Part shown: positions 1-8,038 of the stretch, in pieces
How positions within the stretch are numbered: the first letter of the stretch is position 1
Layout of the letters: each line of letters begins with the position of its first letter
From: CAYXDR01 sp046498185
GTDB taxonomy: Bacteria > Desulfobacterota > DSM-4660 > Desulfatiglandales > Desulfatiglandaceae
DNA length: 36,576 nt
Reading direction: 5' to 3'
Assembly: GCA_046498185.1 (NCBI GenBank)
Contig: JAWOBE010000080.1
Location: forward strand, 1-36,576
The notes under the pieces: model-generated
What the model was told of the DNA's origin: nothing
Databases searched by the model: none
What the model saw: only the letters and a program-made list of their open reading frames with translations
Made by a program: the position numbers and the translations under genes

Positions 1-28
1 CATCGAAACTCCCGCCACAGCCTTTATT

Positions 29-215
29 CTTCTTGGTAAAATCGTTGTCGTTGTCAGCGGAGCGCAAGCGGAGCGGTTGTCGTTGTCGTAATCGTAATCG
101 ATACCCTTTCTGCTCTCAGTGTCGGCGTCGATATCGGTGTCGCAATCGGGATCGTCTGTTTTTTTAAAGTAGTTTTTTTTCCGCCGGCTGATAGCTAACG
201 GCTAATGGCTGATAG
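29..215. repeat. Composite intergenic repeat, copy A
   Basis: A non-coding composite block. It starts with CTTCTTGGTAAAATCG, then runs of GTCGTT/GTCGTA/ATCGTA hexamers around a GCGGAGCG-type segment. Next comes a degenerate RTCGNN array (about 118-153), a T-rich block (about 152-180), and a 10-bp-period block of GGCTGATAGCTAACGGCTAATGG type (about 185-215). The same order of modules recurs near 20200-20367 and 27350-27505. The block ends 5 bases from the stop codon of the sigma-54 regulator. Origin and role are unknown. Confidence 0.8.
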
Positions 216-220
216 GGCCC

Positions 221-1585
221 CTACTTTCGTTTCCCGATTCCATAACGCTCCAGTTTGTTATAAAGAGCGCGCCTGCTTATCCCGAGAATCTGTGCCGCGC
301 GCCTCCGGTTGTCTCCCGTTAATTTGAGGGTGTGTGTTATCATGAGTTTTTCGCAATCCTGGAGCGTGGCTCCGATGGGAATCGTGATTTCCTGGTTTTC
401 TTTCGCCCCCGAACGAATGCGTTCAGGGAGGTGATCCGGCATGAGTATGCTCCCGTCGCACATTACGACAGCCCGGTGAATAACATTTTTAATCTCTCGT
501 ACGTTACCCGGCCATGGGTAGGATTCCATCGCGCCGATGCTTTCTGGTGATATCCCCTCTATATTTTTATTGTAAGCAGCGTTGAAGCGTTTCAGAAAAT
601 GACTTACCAACAACGGGATGTCCCCATGGCGTTCCCTTACAGGGGGAATGGAGATCATGAATACCTCCAACCTGTAATAAAGGTCTTCCCTGAAGGAACC
701 TTGCTTAACAGCTGCGGTAAGGTTTTCGTTTGTGGCCGCGATGAGCCTGAAATCGGCCTCTATGGGGGTGGTTCCTCCGATTCTATGGAATGTTTTGGTT
801 TCCAGCAGCCTCAGCAGGCTGACTTGTATGCGGTCGTCGATGGTGCCGATTTCATCGAGGAAAATTGTACTGCCCGCAGCCTGCTCGAAGCACCCTGCAA
901 AGCGCGTCATGGCCCCTGTGAATGCTCCTTTTTCGTGCCCGAAAAGCTCGCTGGGCACAAGGTCGTCGGGCAGTGAGGCCAGATGGACAGGCAGGAAATG
1001 CTTGTCGCTCCTTGAACTTAACTGATGGATGGCCTGTGCTACCAGGTCTTTGCCGGTACCTGTTTCCCCGGTGAGCAAAACCGGTATATCGGTGGAAGCA
1101 GCTTGGCGAACCTGGCGGTATACGGCCCTGATCGCGGGCGATCCTCCTACCATTTGCTCGAAGCTTGTTTCTCTCAGCTCCTTTTTAAGCAAAAGATTGG
1201 GTCCGTACGCAGGCCGTCGTTCCAGTGCTGTTTCGATCAAAAGCCGCAGTTCATCGTCGCCAATGGGCAATTTAGCGTAATGGTAGGTTCCTGCCCTGAG
1301 CGCTGAAATTGCAAGACGAAACTCCTTCGGAAAGGCAAGGAAAATGATCTGGGTGACGGGACATTTTTCCACTATGATTTCGAGAAGCTCGATTCCATCT
1401 ATCCCCGTGCCGCCCTTCGCGGCCGAGCTCGAAAGGACCAGTACATCGAAGGCTTCGGCTTCAAACCGTTCGAGCACCCTATCAATGCTACGTTCGAGAA
1501 ATATTTTTGTGGAAGGTTCAGGAAACACTCTTGTGAGTTGCCTGTAGAGATCCAGCCCTTTGTCTACACAGATTATCTTGATCAT
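221..1585 (-). CDS. Sigma-54-dependent activator with degenerate receiver domain
   Basis: A 454-aa NtrC-type enhancer-binding protein. Residues about 1-120 have a receiver fold, 145-385 an AAA+ sigma-54 interaction domain, and about 420-450 a Fis-type HTH (NRRRAAQILGISRRALYNKL). The AAA+ core looks active: Walker A GETGTGKD at 173-180, GAFTGA at 220-225, Walker B IFLDEIG near 241. The receiver is odd. The phosphoacceptor position after DVLVL is Ser52, the acidic pair near the N terminus is D8-K9, and the usual Thr/Ser is Ala84. Only Lys105 is kept. Phosphorylation by a histidine kinase is therefore unlikely, and no kinase gene is adjacent. It is divergent from the methyltransferase gene at 2025, which has a sigma-54-type promoter, so that gene is its likely target (inference). 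Confidence 0.93.
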   Translation of the reverse strand: MIKIICVDKGLDLYRQLTRVFPEPSTKIFLERSIDRVLERFEAEAFDVLVLSSSAAKGGTGIDGIELLEIIVEKCPVTQIIFLAFPKEFRLAISALRAGTYHYAKLPIGDDELRLLIETALERRPAYGPNLLLKKELRETSFEQMVGGSPAIRAVYRQVRQAASTDIPVLLTGETGTGKDLVAQAIHQLSSRSDKHFLPVHLASLPDDLVPSELFGHEKGAFTGAMTRFAGCFEQAAGSTIFLDEIGTIDDRIQVSLLRLLETKTFHRIGGTTPIEADFRLIAATNENLTAAVKQGSFREDLYYRLEVFMISIPPVRERHGDIPLLVSHFLKRFNAAYNKNIEGISPESIGAMESYPWPGNVREIKNVIHRAVVMCDGSILMPDHLPERIRSGAKENQEITIPIGATLQDCEKLMITHTLKLTGDNRRRAAQILGISRRALYNKLERYGIGKRK

Positions 1586-2024
1586 AATAATAAGAGCATA
1601 TCACAACCGGCATCAGATGAAAAGCAAGACATGTATCGATTTTACACATATGAATTTGGTTATCAGGTTATTTCTTCGTGTTTTTATCACCCTGGACTTT
1701 GGAGCCATATCCTCTAAACCTCGTGTCTCTGTAATAATATTCAATTCCGATGTGAATTATATTTACGGGTAAGAAGTGGCTTTCACATTAAAATTGTATA
1801 ATTTATGCACAGAGGTTATGCAAGAGATGAAAAGCATGCATGGCATTGTCGGGGCATACTTTCGATATATCCAGTAATATTAACATGTTGATTCTGCATA
1901 AATCTTTTGGGCATGACCTTTGCTACATATCAGTGTGTTATCGGATGAAAGCAGTTCAGGTTGTTCAACGTGAGATAGGATATTTTTTACAAAAAAATTT
2001 ATTAAACGAAAGGAGGATTATCAA
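1586..2024. other. Divergent regulatory region
   Basis: A 439-base AT-rich spacer between the divergent regulator and methyltransferase genes. The short reading frames in it have no ribosome-binding site or recognisable sequence. It holds a sigma-54-type promoter at 1909-1924. An inverted TGTGAA (1752-1757) / TTCACA (1783-1788) pair lies about 150-180 bases upstream of the predicted start. It is a possible but weakly supported activator site. Confidence 0.5.
1909..1924 (+). promoter_or_regulatory. Sigma-54 (-24/-12) promoter for the methyltransferase gene
   Basis: GGGCATGACCTTTGCT matches the RpoN consensus TGGCACGNNNNTTGCW at 10 of 12 defined positions, including the invariant GG (1910-1911) and GC (1922-1923) with correct 12-base phasing. 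The predicted transcription start is near 1935, leaving a leader of about 90 bases before the ATG at 2025. A sigma-54 activator is encoded divergently next door, which supports the call. Confidence 0.75.
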
Positions 2025-2765
2025 ATGATTATTAATGAATACGATGTAGAGATTCCGAAATACACTGAAGAAATGGATCAAAATGAAGAATGGGTGAAAG
2101 TAATAACAAAAAAAGGTGAAAGAAAATTATTAATACATGATTATGCTAATGTATATAAAATTCCTGGACTTTACGAAGAAGTGGTATATGACAGGTTGAA
2201 GTGCTGCTCACCTGAGGTGGTCTGTGATACGCTGGAAAAAATAATGGATGAAGCGGATGAACCGCTGAACGTGCTTGACTTCGGTGCCGGAAACGGCATA
2301 GTAGCCGAACATCTTCGGGAACGATTCTCTTGTGATTCCGTGATCGGGCTCGATATCATCCCTGAAGCCAAGGAAGCCGCTGAAAGGGATCGTCCCGAAG
2401 TGTACGATGATTATTTCGTGATGGACTTGAGTAAGATCAATGCGTCGAAAGCTAAAAGGTTTGAAGCCTGGAATCTCAATTCCCTCGTGACGGTGGCGGC
2501 CCTGGGTTTCGGTGATATACCGGCTAAAGCTTTTGTAAACGCTTTCAACCTGGTCCAGGAAGGAGGCTGGGTGGCGTTTAACATCAAGGAGCGTTTTATG
2601 TCCTTCGACGACGACACCGGCTACCATGACACAATTGAGGCAATGATGGGAGACAGCCTCGAAGTGATGCAGCGGACCCGTTATTGCCACAGGCTTTCTG
2701 TTACCGGTGAGCCACTCCATTATTATGCGATCGCAGGAAGAAAAATAGCTGACGTTCCCTCCTGA
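2025..2765 (+). CDS. Class I SAM-dependent methyltransferase
   Basis: A 246-aa protein starting at an ATG with a strong AGGAGG at 2011-2016. The central part carries the Rossmann SAM-binding motif I, VLDFGAGNGIVAEHL, followed by an acidic strand end (VIGLDI) and a later NSLVTVAALGFGDIP segment at the position of the post-motif strand. The C-terminal part (GGWVAFNIKERF) fits the last strands of a class I fold. The N-terminal 60 residues are Lys- and Glu-rich, and the first codons are much more AT-rich than the rest. The substrate cannot be read from the sequence. It is a single-gene unit under a sigma-54-type promoter, suggesting expression under a specific condition. Confidence 0.85.
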   Translation: MIINEYDVEIPKYTEEMDQNEEWVKVITKKGERKLLIHDYANVYKIPGLYEEVVYDRLKCCSPEVVCDTLEKIMDEADEPLNVLDFGAGNGIVAEHLRERFSCDSVIGLDIIPEAKEAAERDRPEVYDDYFVMDLSKINASKAKRFEAWNLNSLVTVAALGFGDIPAKAFVNAFNLVQEGGWVAFNIKERFMSFDDDTGYHDTIEAMMGDSLEVMQRTRYCHRLSVTGEPLHYYAIAGRKIADVPS

Positions 2766-2822
2766 TTCTTCTTTACAGCGTTTTTTCCTTGATGCCGGTA
2801 TAGCTTCGCCGTAATCTTGTTT

Positions 2823-2843
2823 CCATCCGGCATTTCTGGATGG
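2823..2843 (+). terminator. Weak hairpin after the methyltransferase gene
   Basis: CCATCC (2823-2828) and GGATGG (2838-2843) form a 6-bp stem with a 9-base loop, followed shortly by a TTATTTTTAT stretch. It could end the methyltransferase transcript, but the stem is short and the T-run is not immediate. Confidence 0.3.
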
Positions 2844-2886
2844 TCCAGCCTTATTTTTATCGACTTTTCAAGGGAGGCTGCCGGCA

Positions 2887-4032
2887 TTGACTTCCGTTTC
2901 CCTGGTTAGGTGCGAAAGCTATGATTTCTCCGAGGTGAAGACGGCTGTACAGTCAGCCGTTTCACATCTCGGGGGTTTTGAAAAATTCGTTCAGCCCGGC
3001 GACAGGGTATTGTTGAAGGCCAACATGCTGTGCGCACGGGTTCCGGAGAAACGGGTGACCACGGATCCGGCGGTCGTTCGGGCGGTGGCCGACCTTGTTC
3101 TTGACGCCGGGGGTGTGCCTTTTGTGGGCGACAGTCCCGGCCTGGGGTCCTTCGCCAAGGTGGCCCAAAGGACCGGTATCGCCGATGCGGCCCGTGGGGC
3201 AGGCATCGAGTGCCGTGAGCTTGTTGACCCGGTAGAAGTGAAGCTGCCTGCGGAAAGCCGGTTTAAACGGCTGGAGATCGCGTTGGGAGCGATGAACGCC
3301 GACGTGATTATTAACCTCCCGAAGCTCAAAACACATTGCCAGATGCTTCTGACTCTCGGGGTAAAAAACATGTACGGCGCGATCTCTGGCAAACAAAAGG
3401 TGGAATGGCACCACATGGCCGGTGTTGACAGGGAAACATTCGCTTCGTTGCTTCTGGATATATACGCGGTGACAAAACCAGCCCTGACGATTCTGGACGG
3501 AATCTGGGGGATGGAGGGGCGTGGGCCTTCGAACGGTTCGCCGAGAAAATTGAATTTGATAGCTGCAGCCGAAGATGCGGTCGCCATGGATGTTACGATT
3601 TGCAGTATGCTGGGCGGCCGTAAAAATATGTTTCCCCTTTACAGGGCAGCTAAGGGTAGGGGGTTGGGTGAAACGGATGTTTCACGGCTTTCGTTCCCCG
3701 GTTTTTCACCCGATGCGTTTTCCGTGGATGACTTCAAATTCCCCGAACTGGACACCGTGCTCATGTTTCCGGCGTCTTGGGATTGGTTCACCCGCCGGTT
3801 TCTCGTTTCAAAGCCGGTTCACAGGGCGCAGGTATGCACCGGCTGCGGCCGCTGCGAAGAAATTTGCCCGGAGCATGCAATCGAGCGCAAAAACAATAAG
3901 GTTCGCTTCGATTATGGCAGATGCATACGGTGCTATTGCTGCCAGGAAATTTGCCCCGAAAACGCGATAGATTTTAAAAAAGGCGTGGTCGTCCGCCTGC
4001 TGGAATTGCTGGACGGGCTGGGGAAAAATTAA
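2887..4032 (+). CDS. DUF362 protein with C-terminal 2[4Fe-4S] ferredoxin domain
   Basis: A 381-aa cytoplasmic iron-sulfur protein. Start is TTG at 2887, with AGGGAGG about 9 bases upstream. Residues about 1-290 match the DUF362 family (GDRVLLKANML, DPAVVRAVADLVLDAGG, INLPKLKTHCQMLLTLGVKNMYG, LTILDGIWGMEGRGPSNGSP). The tail has two CxxCxxCxxxCP clusters: C317/C320/C323/C327 and C346/C349/C352/C356, each ending in CPE. DUF362 proteins are common in anaerobes and their reaction is not settled. The ferredoxin tail suggests electron transfer. C351 is an additional Cys inside the second motif (YCC). It is separated from the flanking genes and probably transcribed alone. Confidence 0.9.
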   Translation: MTSVSLVRCESYDFSEVKTAVQSAVSHLGGFEKFVQPGDRVLLKANMLCARVPEKRVTTDPAVVRAVADLVLDAGGVPFVGDSPGLGSFAKVAQRTGIADAARGAGIECRELVDPVEVKLPAESRFKRLEIALGAMNADVIINLPKLKTHCQMLLTLGVKNMYGAISGKQKVEWHHMAGVDRETFASLLLDIYAVTKPALTILDGIWGMEGRGPSNGSPRKLNLIAAAEDAVAMDVTICSMLGGRKNMFPLYRAAKGRGLGETDVSRLSFPGFSPDAFSVDDFKFPELDTVLMFPASWDWFTRRFLVSKPVHRAQVCTGCGRCEEICPEHAIERKNNKVRFDYGRCIRCYCCQEICPENAIDFKKGVVVRLLELLDGLGKN

Positions 4033-4064
4033 ATAAAGATGAGTTTGTAAAAATTTACAAATGA

Positions 4065-4162
4065 GACGGCTATGTAAAAAGCGCCAAATGCAAGGCTTGC
4101 AAGTCCTGAGGAGCGAAGCGTAATCCCGCGTGCCGCGGGATTGAACTTTTTACGACGCCGTC
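4065..4162. repeat. MITE-like element with 17-bp terminal inverted repeats
   Basis: The left end GACGGCTATGTAAAAAG (4065-4081) and right end CTTTTTACGACGCCGTC (4146-4162) are imperfect inverted repeats matching at 14 of 17 positions. The interior contains a perfect 9-bp hairpin, AATCCCGCG-TGC-CGCGGGATT, at 4122-4142. Just outside the left end is another palindrome, TTTGTAAA-AA-TTTACAAA (4044-4061). Nearly the same ends occur at 36162-36326. The element lies between convergent genes, and the stop codon of the queuosine-salvage gene falls within its right end. The hairpin followed by T5 could act as a terminator for the DUF362 gene. Confidence 0.7.
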
Positions 4163-5123
4163 AATAAAAGATGGTCAAGGTCCGATGATAAGGCTTTTTC
4201 CGAAAGTCGTCACTTTGCCCCATGGACCACAACATCCAGTCCAGCTCGGGGGAGAGAAAAGATTTTCCACTCTGCGCCAGGATTTCGCGCAACCTTTCAA
4301 CAGCAGCGATTGTAGCGGCCCGCAATTCGACCTCCATTTCGCTCCCGGCGGGGATGGGCATCATGCCATCCACGAGGGATGCCAGGCCACGTGCATATCG
4401 CAGTATGCCGTGTTGCCGTAACACCTGGGGGACTTTGTAATCTGCAAATGCTGTTATTTGATCGATGTCTGTGAATGCCCCCCAGGCTCGACCCTGGAAT
4501 GCCCCGTAAAGATCCGCTGCCAGGATTTGCGCGCGCTTGAGAAACCATACCGTGCGTCCGCGGTGGAGCGCTTTGTCTCGAAAGGATGCAAGTTTTTGAG
4601 CCAAATTGCGTGCCAGTCCGACGGCTGATCCCGAGGCCTGCTCAATCATAAGGTGTGCTTCGCCTTCGTATTCCTTCAGAAGAAGAAACCCAAGCTCGCG
4701 AAGGGCGTCGGCACGTTCTTCGATTAACTGAAGCGTGCCGCTTCCGCCTATAATTCGAGCAAATTCAGCCGCGTTCATGCCGGCCAGGTATTCCGCCGAG
4801 GCCAGGGGAACACCTTTTTCCATCGCACGCTTGAGAGCAGATGCCATTCCCACGTAGCCTGACAAAAAGGAATCACCCAACGGTATGCCCCAGCGTCGCT
4901 CGCCGGGTGGCGGCCAGAAGCAGAAATTGACCGTGTCAAGCACGGCCAAATAAGACACGGTGGCTGCGGTGCCGTCAAAATAGTGGTGATCACAGTCCCA
5001 GGGAGGAATTCCGACATTCCCGGAGTATATCTCATCAGCCAGCCTGGCGACTGCAGGCTCATAGACGGTCACATGCCTGCTTTCGGCGGCTACACGGAGA
5101 CTGGTTTTGGGGACTTCCCACAT
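4161..5123 (-). CDS. Queuosine 5'-phosphate N-glycosylase/hydrolase (Qng1, DUF2419)
   Basis: A 320-aa protein recognised as DUF2419, the queuosine-salvage family. It releases queuine from queuosine 5'-phosphate so the base can be reused for tRNA modification (family knowledge). Visible family signatures are VLDTVNFCFW (61-70), DLYGAF (204-209), FADYKVPQVLR (226-236), the Glu-rich ELRAATIAAVERLRE helix and DWMLWSMGQ near 300. The C terminus YHRTLTIFY resembles the ends of family members, so the gene looks complete. It starts 7 bases after the transketolase stop, so the two are likely cotranscribed and coupled. The pairing with a sugar-phosphate enzyme is suggestive because the glycosylase also yields a ribose-phosphate product. 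The family is best known from eukaryotes and occurs only in some bacteria. Confidence 0.85.
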   Translation of the reverse strand: MWEVPKTSLRVAAESRHVTVYEPAVARLADEIYSGNVGIPPWDCDHHYFDGTAATVSYLAVLDTVNFCFWPPPGERRWGIPLGDSFLSGYVGMASALKRAMEKGVPLASAEYLAGMNAAEFARIIGGSGTLQLIEERADALRELGFLLLKEYEGEAHLMIEQASGSAVGLARNLAQKLASFRDKALHRGRTVWFLKRAQILAADLYGAFQGRAWGAFTDIDQITAFADYKVPQVLRQHGILRYARGLASLVDGMMPIPAGSEMEVELRAATIAAVERLREILAQSGKSFLSPELDWMLWSMGQSDDFRKKPYHRTLTIFY

Positions 5124-5130
5124 AATCGGT

Positions 5131-7125
5131 CTACAGAATGGATTTCACCGCTTCTACTACGCCGGCTGGGGTGATGCCGTAATTGGCATAAATCTCCTTA
5201 TAGGGAGCCGATGCTCCGAAACGATCCACGCTAACCGTTTTTCCTTTCGCCCCCACGTATTTGTGCCATCCCTGGCTGACACCTGCTTCGACGGCCACCT
5301 TCGCTTTTAAAGTCGGAGGAAGCACGGATTCACGGTAATCCTCCGGTTGGGCTTCGAACAATTCCCATGAAGGCATACTTACAACCCTTACCGGTATATT
5401 TTCAGCTTCCAGTAGCTCTGCGGCTTCGAGGGCGATGTGGACTTCAGATCCGGTACCTATCAGCACCGCCGCTGGATTGCCGTTTGACGCTTCCTTGATC
5501 ACGTAAGCACCCCTGCTCAGATTGGATGCCTCCGCAAGCCCGCTTCTGTCCAGCGTGGGAACCCCCTGGCGAGTCAGGGCGAGCGCCACCGGGCCGTCAC
5601 AGCCATCGACTGCGGTCCGCCAGGCCTCGGCTGTTTCGTTCGCATCGCATGGGCGGATCACCGTCAGGCCCGGAATCGCTCTCAAAGAAGCAAGGTGTTC
5701 GACAGCTTGGTGCGTGGGGCCGTCTTCACCAAGACCGATGCTGTCATGAGTGAATATATATATGACTTCCAGATTCATCAAAGCCGCGAGCCTGATCGCC
5801 GGGCGCATATAATCAGAAAATACGAGGAACGTGCCACAGTAAGGCATGATCCCGCCATGAAGCGCGATGCCGTTCACGATAGATGCCATTGCGTGCTCGC
5901 GGACGCCAAAACGGATGTTCCTTCCCATGTAGTCAGGGGGTTGGAAGTCTTTTTCTCCGGAAATCAATGTTTTGTTGCTCGGAGCCAGGTCCGCTGAACC
6001 TCCAACGAGGTTACCGACAACTTGCGCAACCGAGTTGAGCACCTTGCCGGAAGACACCCTGGTGGCGGCACCTTTGGGATCCGGATCGAAGACCGGAATT
6101 GCATCGTTCCAATCAGTCGGCAACTCCCCGCTCATCCACTGCCTCCACATCTCGGAGAGCTCCGGATAAGCATCACGCCATTTTTTGACCTTGAAACGCC
6201 ACTCTTCCTGCAAGCGGAGACCTTTGTCCACGGTTTTCCGGAAGTGTTCGCGCACATCTTCGGGGACATGGAAAGGTTCTCCGGTCCATCCAAGGTGCTT
6301 TTTTGTGAGCTCCAGCTCTTCGGTTCCGAGAGGCTCCCCATGGGCGGAGGCTTGGTCCTGCTTATTCGGGCTTCCGAACCCTATATGGGTGTGAACCGCT
6401 ATAAGAGAGGGCTTAAGGGTTTCACGCTCTGCCGAAATGATGGCTGAAGCAATCTCTTCCATGTCGTTTCCATCTTCGACGCTCGTCACATGCCAACCGT
6501 AGGATCTGAACCTTTCGATGCTGTCGTCAGAAAAGGTAAGAGTGGTATTTCCTTCAATGGAAATATGATTGTCGTCGTAGAGATAGATGAGGTTACCCAG
6601 TTTCAGGTGACCCGCAATGGATGCCGCCTCGTGGCTGACGCCTTCCATGAGGTCCCCGTCACTGACGATGCCGAAGACGCGGTGATTTATTATCTCGTGG
6701 CCGGTTCGGTTGAATTTAGCCCCCAGGTAGCGGGCGGCCAGCGCCATGCCCACGCCGTTGGCGAAACCCTGCCCCAGAGGTCCGGTGGTTGTTTCAACTC
6801 CCGGCGTATGGCCGTATTCCGGGTGCCCGGGGGTTCGGCTTTCCCATTGGCGGAAATTCTTAAGCTCTTCTATTGAAAGATCATAGCCTGTAAGGTGGAG
6901 AATACTGTAGAGAAGGGCGGATCCATGCCCGGCGGATAGAACGAACCGGTCCCTTCCGGGCCACATGGGATCGGAAGGGTTGTATTTAAGGAAGCGGGTC
7001 CATAACACATAGGCCATTGCAGCCGCACCCATAGGCATGCCGGGGTGGCCTGATCTGGCCTTTTCCACGCAGTCGGCGGAAAGAATTCGTATAGTATTTA
7101 CGCATCGTTGATCTAGTGATGTCAT
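5131..7125 (-). CDS. tkt: Transketolase
   Basis: A thiamine-diphosphate enzyme that moves two-carbon units between ketose and aldose phosphates in the non-oxidative pentose-phosphate pathway. With the start chosen at 7125 the protein has 664 aa, the normal length. The ATG is preceded by AAGGAGAGG, whereas an upstream in-frame start at 7161 lacks such a site. Visible features are the N-terminal SGHPGMPMGAAAM, GHGSALLYS, GPLGQGFANGVGMALA, the ThDP motif SDGDLMEGVSHEA ending about 20 residues later in DDNHIS, and the pyrimidine-domain signature GLGEDGPTHQAVEHL. It is the first gene of a two-gene unit with the queuosine-salvage gene. A sigma-70-type promoter lies upstream at 7189-7217. Confidence 0.97.
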   Translation of the reverse strand: MTSLDQRCVNTIRILSADCVEKARSGHPGMPMGAAAMAYVLWTRFLKYNPSDPMWPGRDRFVLSAGHGSALLYSILHLTGYDLSIEELKNFRQWESRTPGHPEYGHTPGVETTTGPLGQGFANGVGMALAARYLGAKFNRTGHEIINHRVFGIVSDGDLMEGVSHEAASIAGHLKLGNLIYLYDDNHISIEGNTTLTFSDDSIERFRSYGWHVTSVEDGNDMEEIASAIISAERETLKPSLIAVHTHIGFGSPNKQDQASAHGEPLGTEELELTKKHLGWTGEPFHVPEDVREHFRKTVDKGLRLQEEWRFKVKKWRDAYPELSEMWRQWMSGELPTDWNDAIPVFDPDPKGAATRVSSGKVLNSVAQVVGNLVGGSADLAPSNKTLISGEKDFQPPDYMGRNIRFGVREHAMASIVNGIALHGGIMPYCGTFLVFSDYMRPAIRLAALMNLEVIYIFTHDSIGLGEDGPTHQAVEHLASLRAIPGLTVIRPCDANETAEAWRTAVDGCDGPVALALTRQGVPTLDRSGLAEASNLSRGAYVIKEASNGNPAAVLIGTGSEVHIALEAAELLEAENIPVRVVSMPSWELFEAQPEDYRESVLPPTLKAKVAVEAGVSQGWHKYVGAKGKTVSVDRFGASAPYKEIYANYGITPAGVVEAVKSIL

Positions 7126-7188
7126 CGTCCTCTCCTTTAAAGTGAAAAGTGCAAGAACCACCTTCAGCTATGCTTCAGCCGAAAATGC

Positions 7189-7217
7189 AATATACTACTA
7201 TTACTTATCAGCGTAAA
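7189..7217 (-). promoter_or_regulatory. Sigma-70-type promoter for transketolase
   Basis: On the minus strand, TTTACG (7212-7217) and TATATT (7189-7194) are separated by exactly 17 bases. This gives four and five matches to the -35 and -10 consensus. The predicted start is near 7182, about 57 bases before the ATG. Confidence 0.45.
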
Positions 7218-7477
7218 GGATAGAACTATCCGCAGCCGGTTGCGGATCAGTTTGGTAAAAACCAGAGCTCTAGAGAATTGCATTGCAAAGCACTTGCAAT
7301 CTGGCGGTAAATCCTGTAGTTCAACTAAAAATAGGGGTTGTGGCAGGGAATTGATTTGCCTTGTAATGCCATTGATTTCCGTATCCCCAACTTTTTTGCT
7401 GTTATATCCAAAACCAAGGGTCGGAGATTTCAGCTGGACAGATTTTGTTCATGACCCGATCGGGCGAGGAGGGCTAG
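7218..7477. other. Non-coding spacer between tkt and flavodoxin genes
   Basis: No convincing gene. It contains a perfect 7-bp hairpin, ATCCGCA-GCCGGT-TGCGGAT (7228-7247), just upstream of the transketolase promoter on the minus strand. Its palindromic shape could be an operator. The rest shows nothing recognisable until the flavodoxin ribosome-binding site AGGAGGG (7467-7473). Confidence 0.4.
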
Positions 7478-7981
7478 ATGAAAGCACTGGTGACCTATTT
7501 TTCCCAGACCGGAAACACGGAAAAAGTCGCGCGCGCGATAAATGATGCAATAGAAACCGCAGATAAAGACCTTATCGAGATTTCCGATGTCCGCAATGTC
7601 GATTCCTATGATGTGGTGTTCTGTGGATTTCCGGTGCAGGCTCACAGCGTGCCGCCGAGGGTGGAATCTTTCCTCGAAGAGCTCCCCGAGGGCACCAAGG
7701 TGGCGTTGTTCGGCACCCATGGATCATTGCGGGGCGGCGAATTGGCCGTACAGGCCTTTTACCATGCGATAACCATTACGCCAAAGCTGAGAATACTCGG
7801 TACATTCGGCTGCAGGGGCAAAGTTAAGCACAGCCTTCTGGAATCTCTTATGAAGAAGCCCGAAAATATGGCCTGGGCGACTGAAGCACAGAGCGCAGCG
7901 CGACATCCAGACAGTGCTGATCTCGAGGATGCCGCCGAGTTTGCGCGCACAATGATTGCCAAGGCAAGAACACTTGAATAA
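7478..7981 (+). CDS. Flavodoxin family protein
   Basis: A 167-aa FMN-binding protein of flavodoxin fold. The N terminus MKALVTYFSQTGNTEKVA contains the phosphate-binding loop SQTGNT. VVFCGFPVQAHSVPP corresponds to the second FMN loop and VALFGTHGS to the third. The length fits a short-chain flavodoxin or flavodoxin-like oxidoreductase. The start is an ATG with AGGAGGG 5 bases upstream. The tail (about 120-150, LLESLMKKPENMAWATEAQSAARHPDSADL) is a non-canonical extension seen in flavodoxin-like enzymes. The partner is unknown. A MFS carrier gene follows 57 bases downstream in the same direction. Confidence 0.85.
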   Translation: MKALVTYFSQTGNTEKVARAINDAIETADKDLIEISDVRNVDSYDVVFCGFPVQAHSVPPRVESFLEELPEGTKVALFGTHGSLRGGELAVQAFYHAITITPKLRILGTFGCRGKVKHSLLESLMKKPENMAWATEAQSAARHPDSADLEDAAEFARTMIAKARTLE

Positions 7982-8038
7982 AAAGTCGGCGATGGTTTCG
8001 TTCCATCCGAGGCAGGAACCGTTGCCGAATCAATACGA

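Noticed and set aside
1840..2028. A 62-codon frame upstream of the methyltransferase
   Set aside because: It spans the predicted sigma-54 promoter and leader, has no ribosome-binding site or known motif, and overlaps the next start codon.
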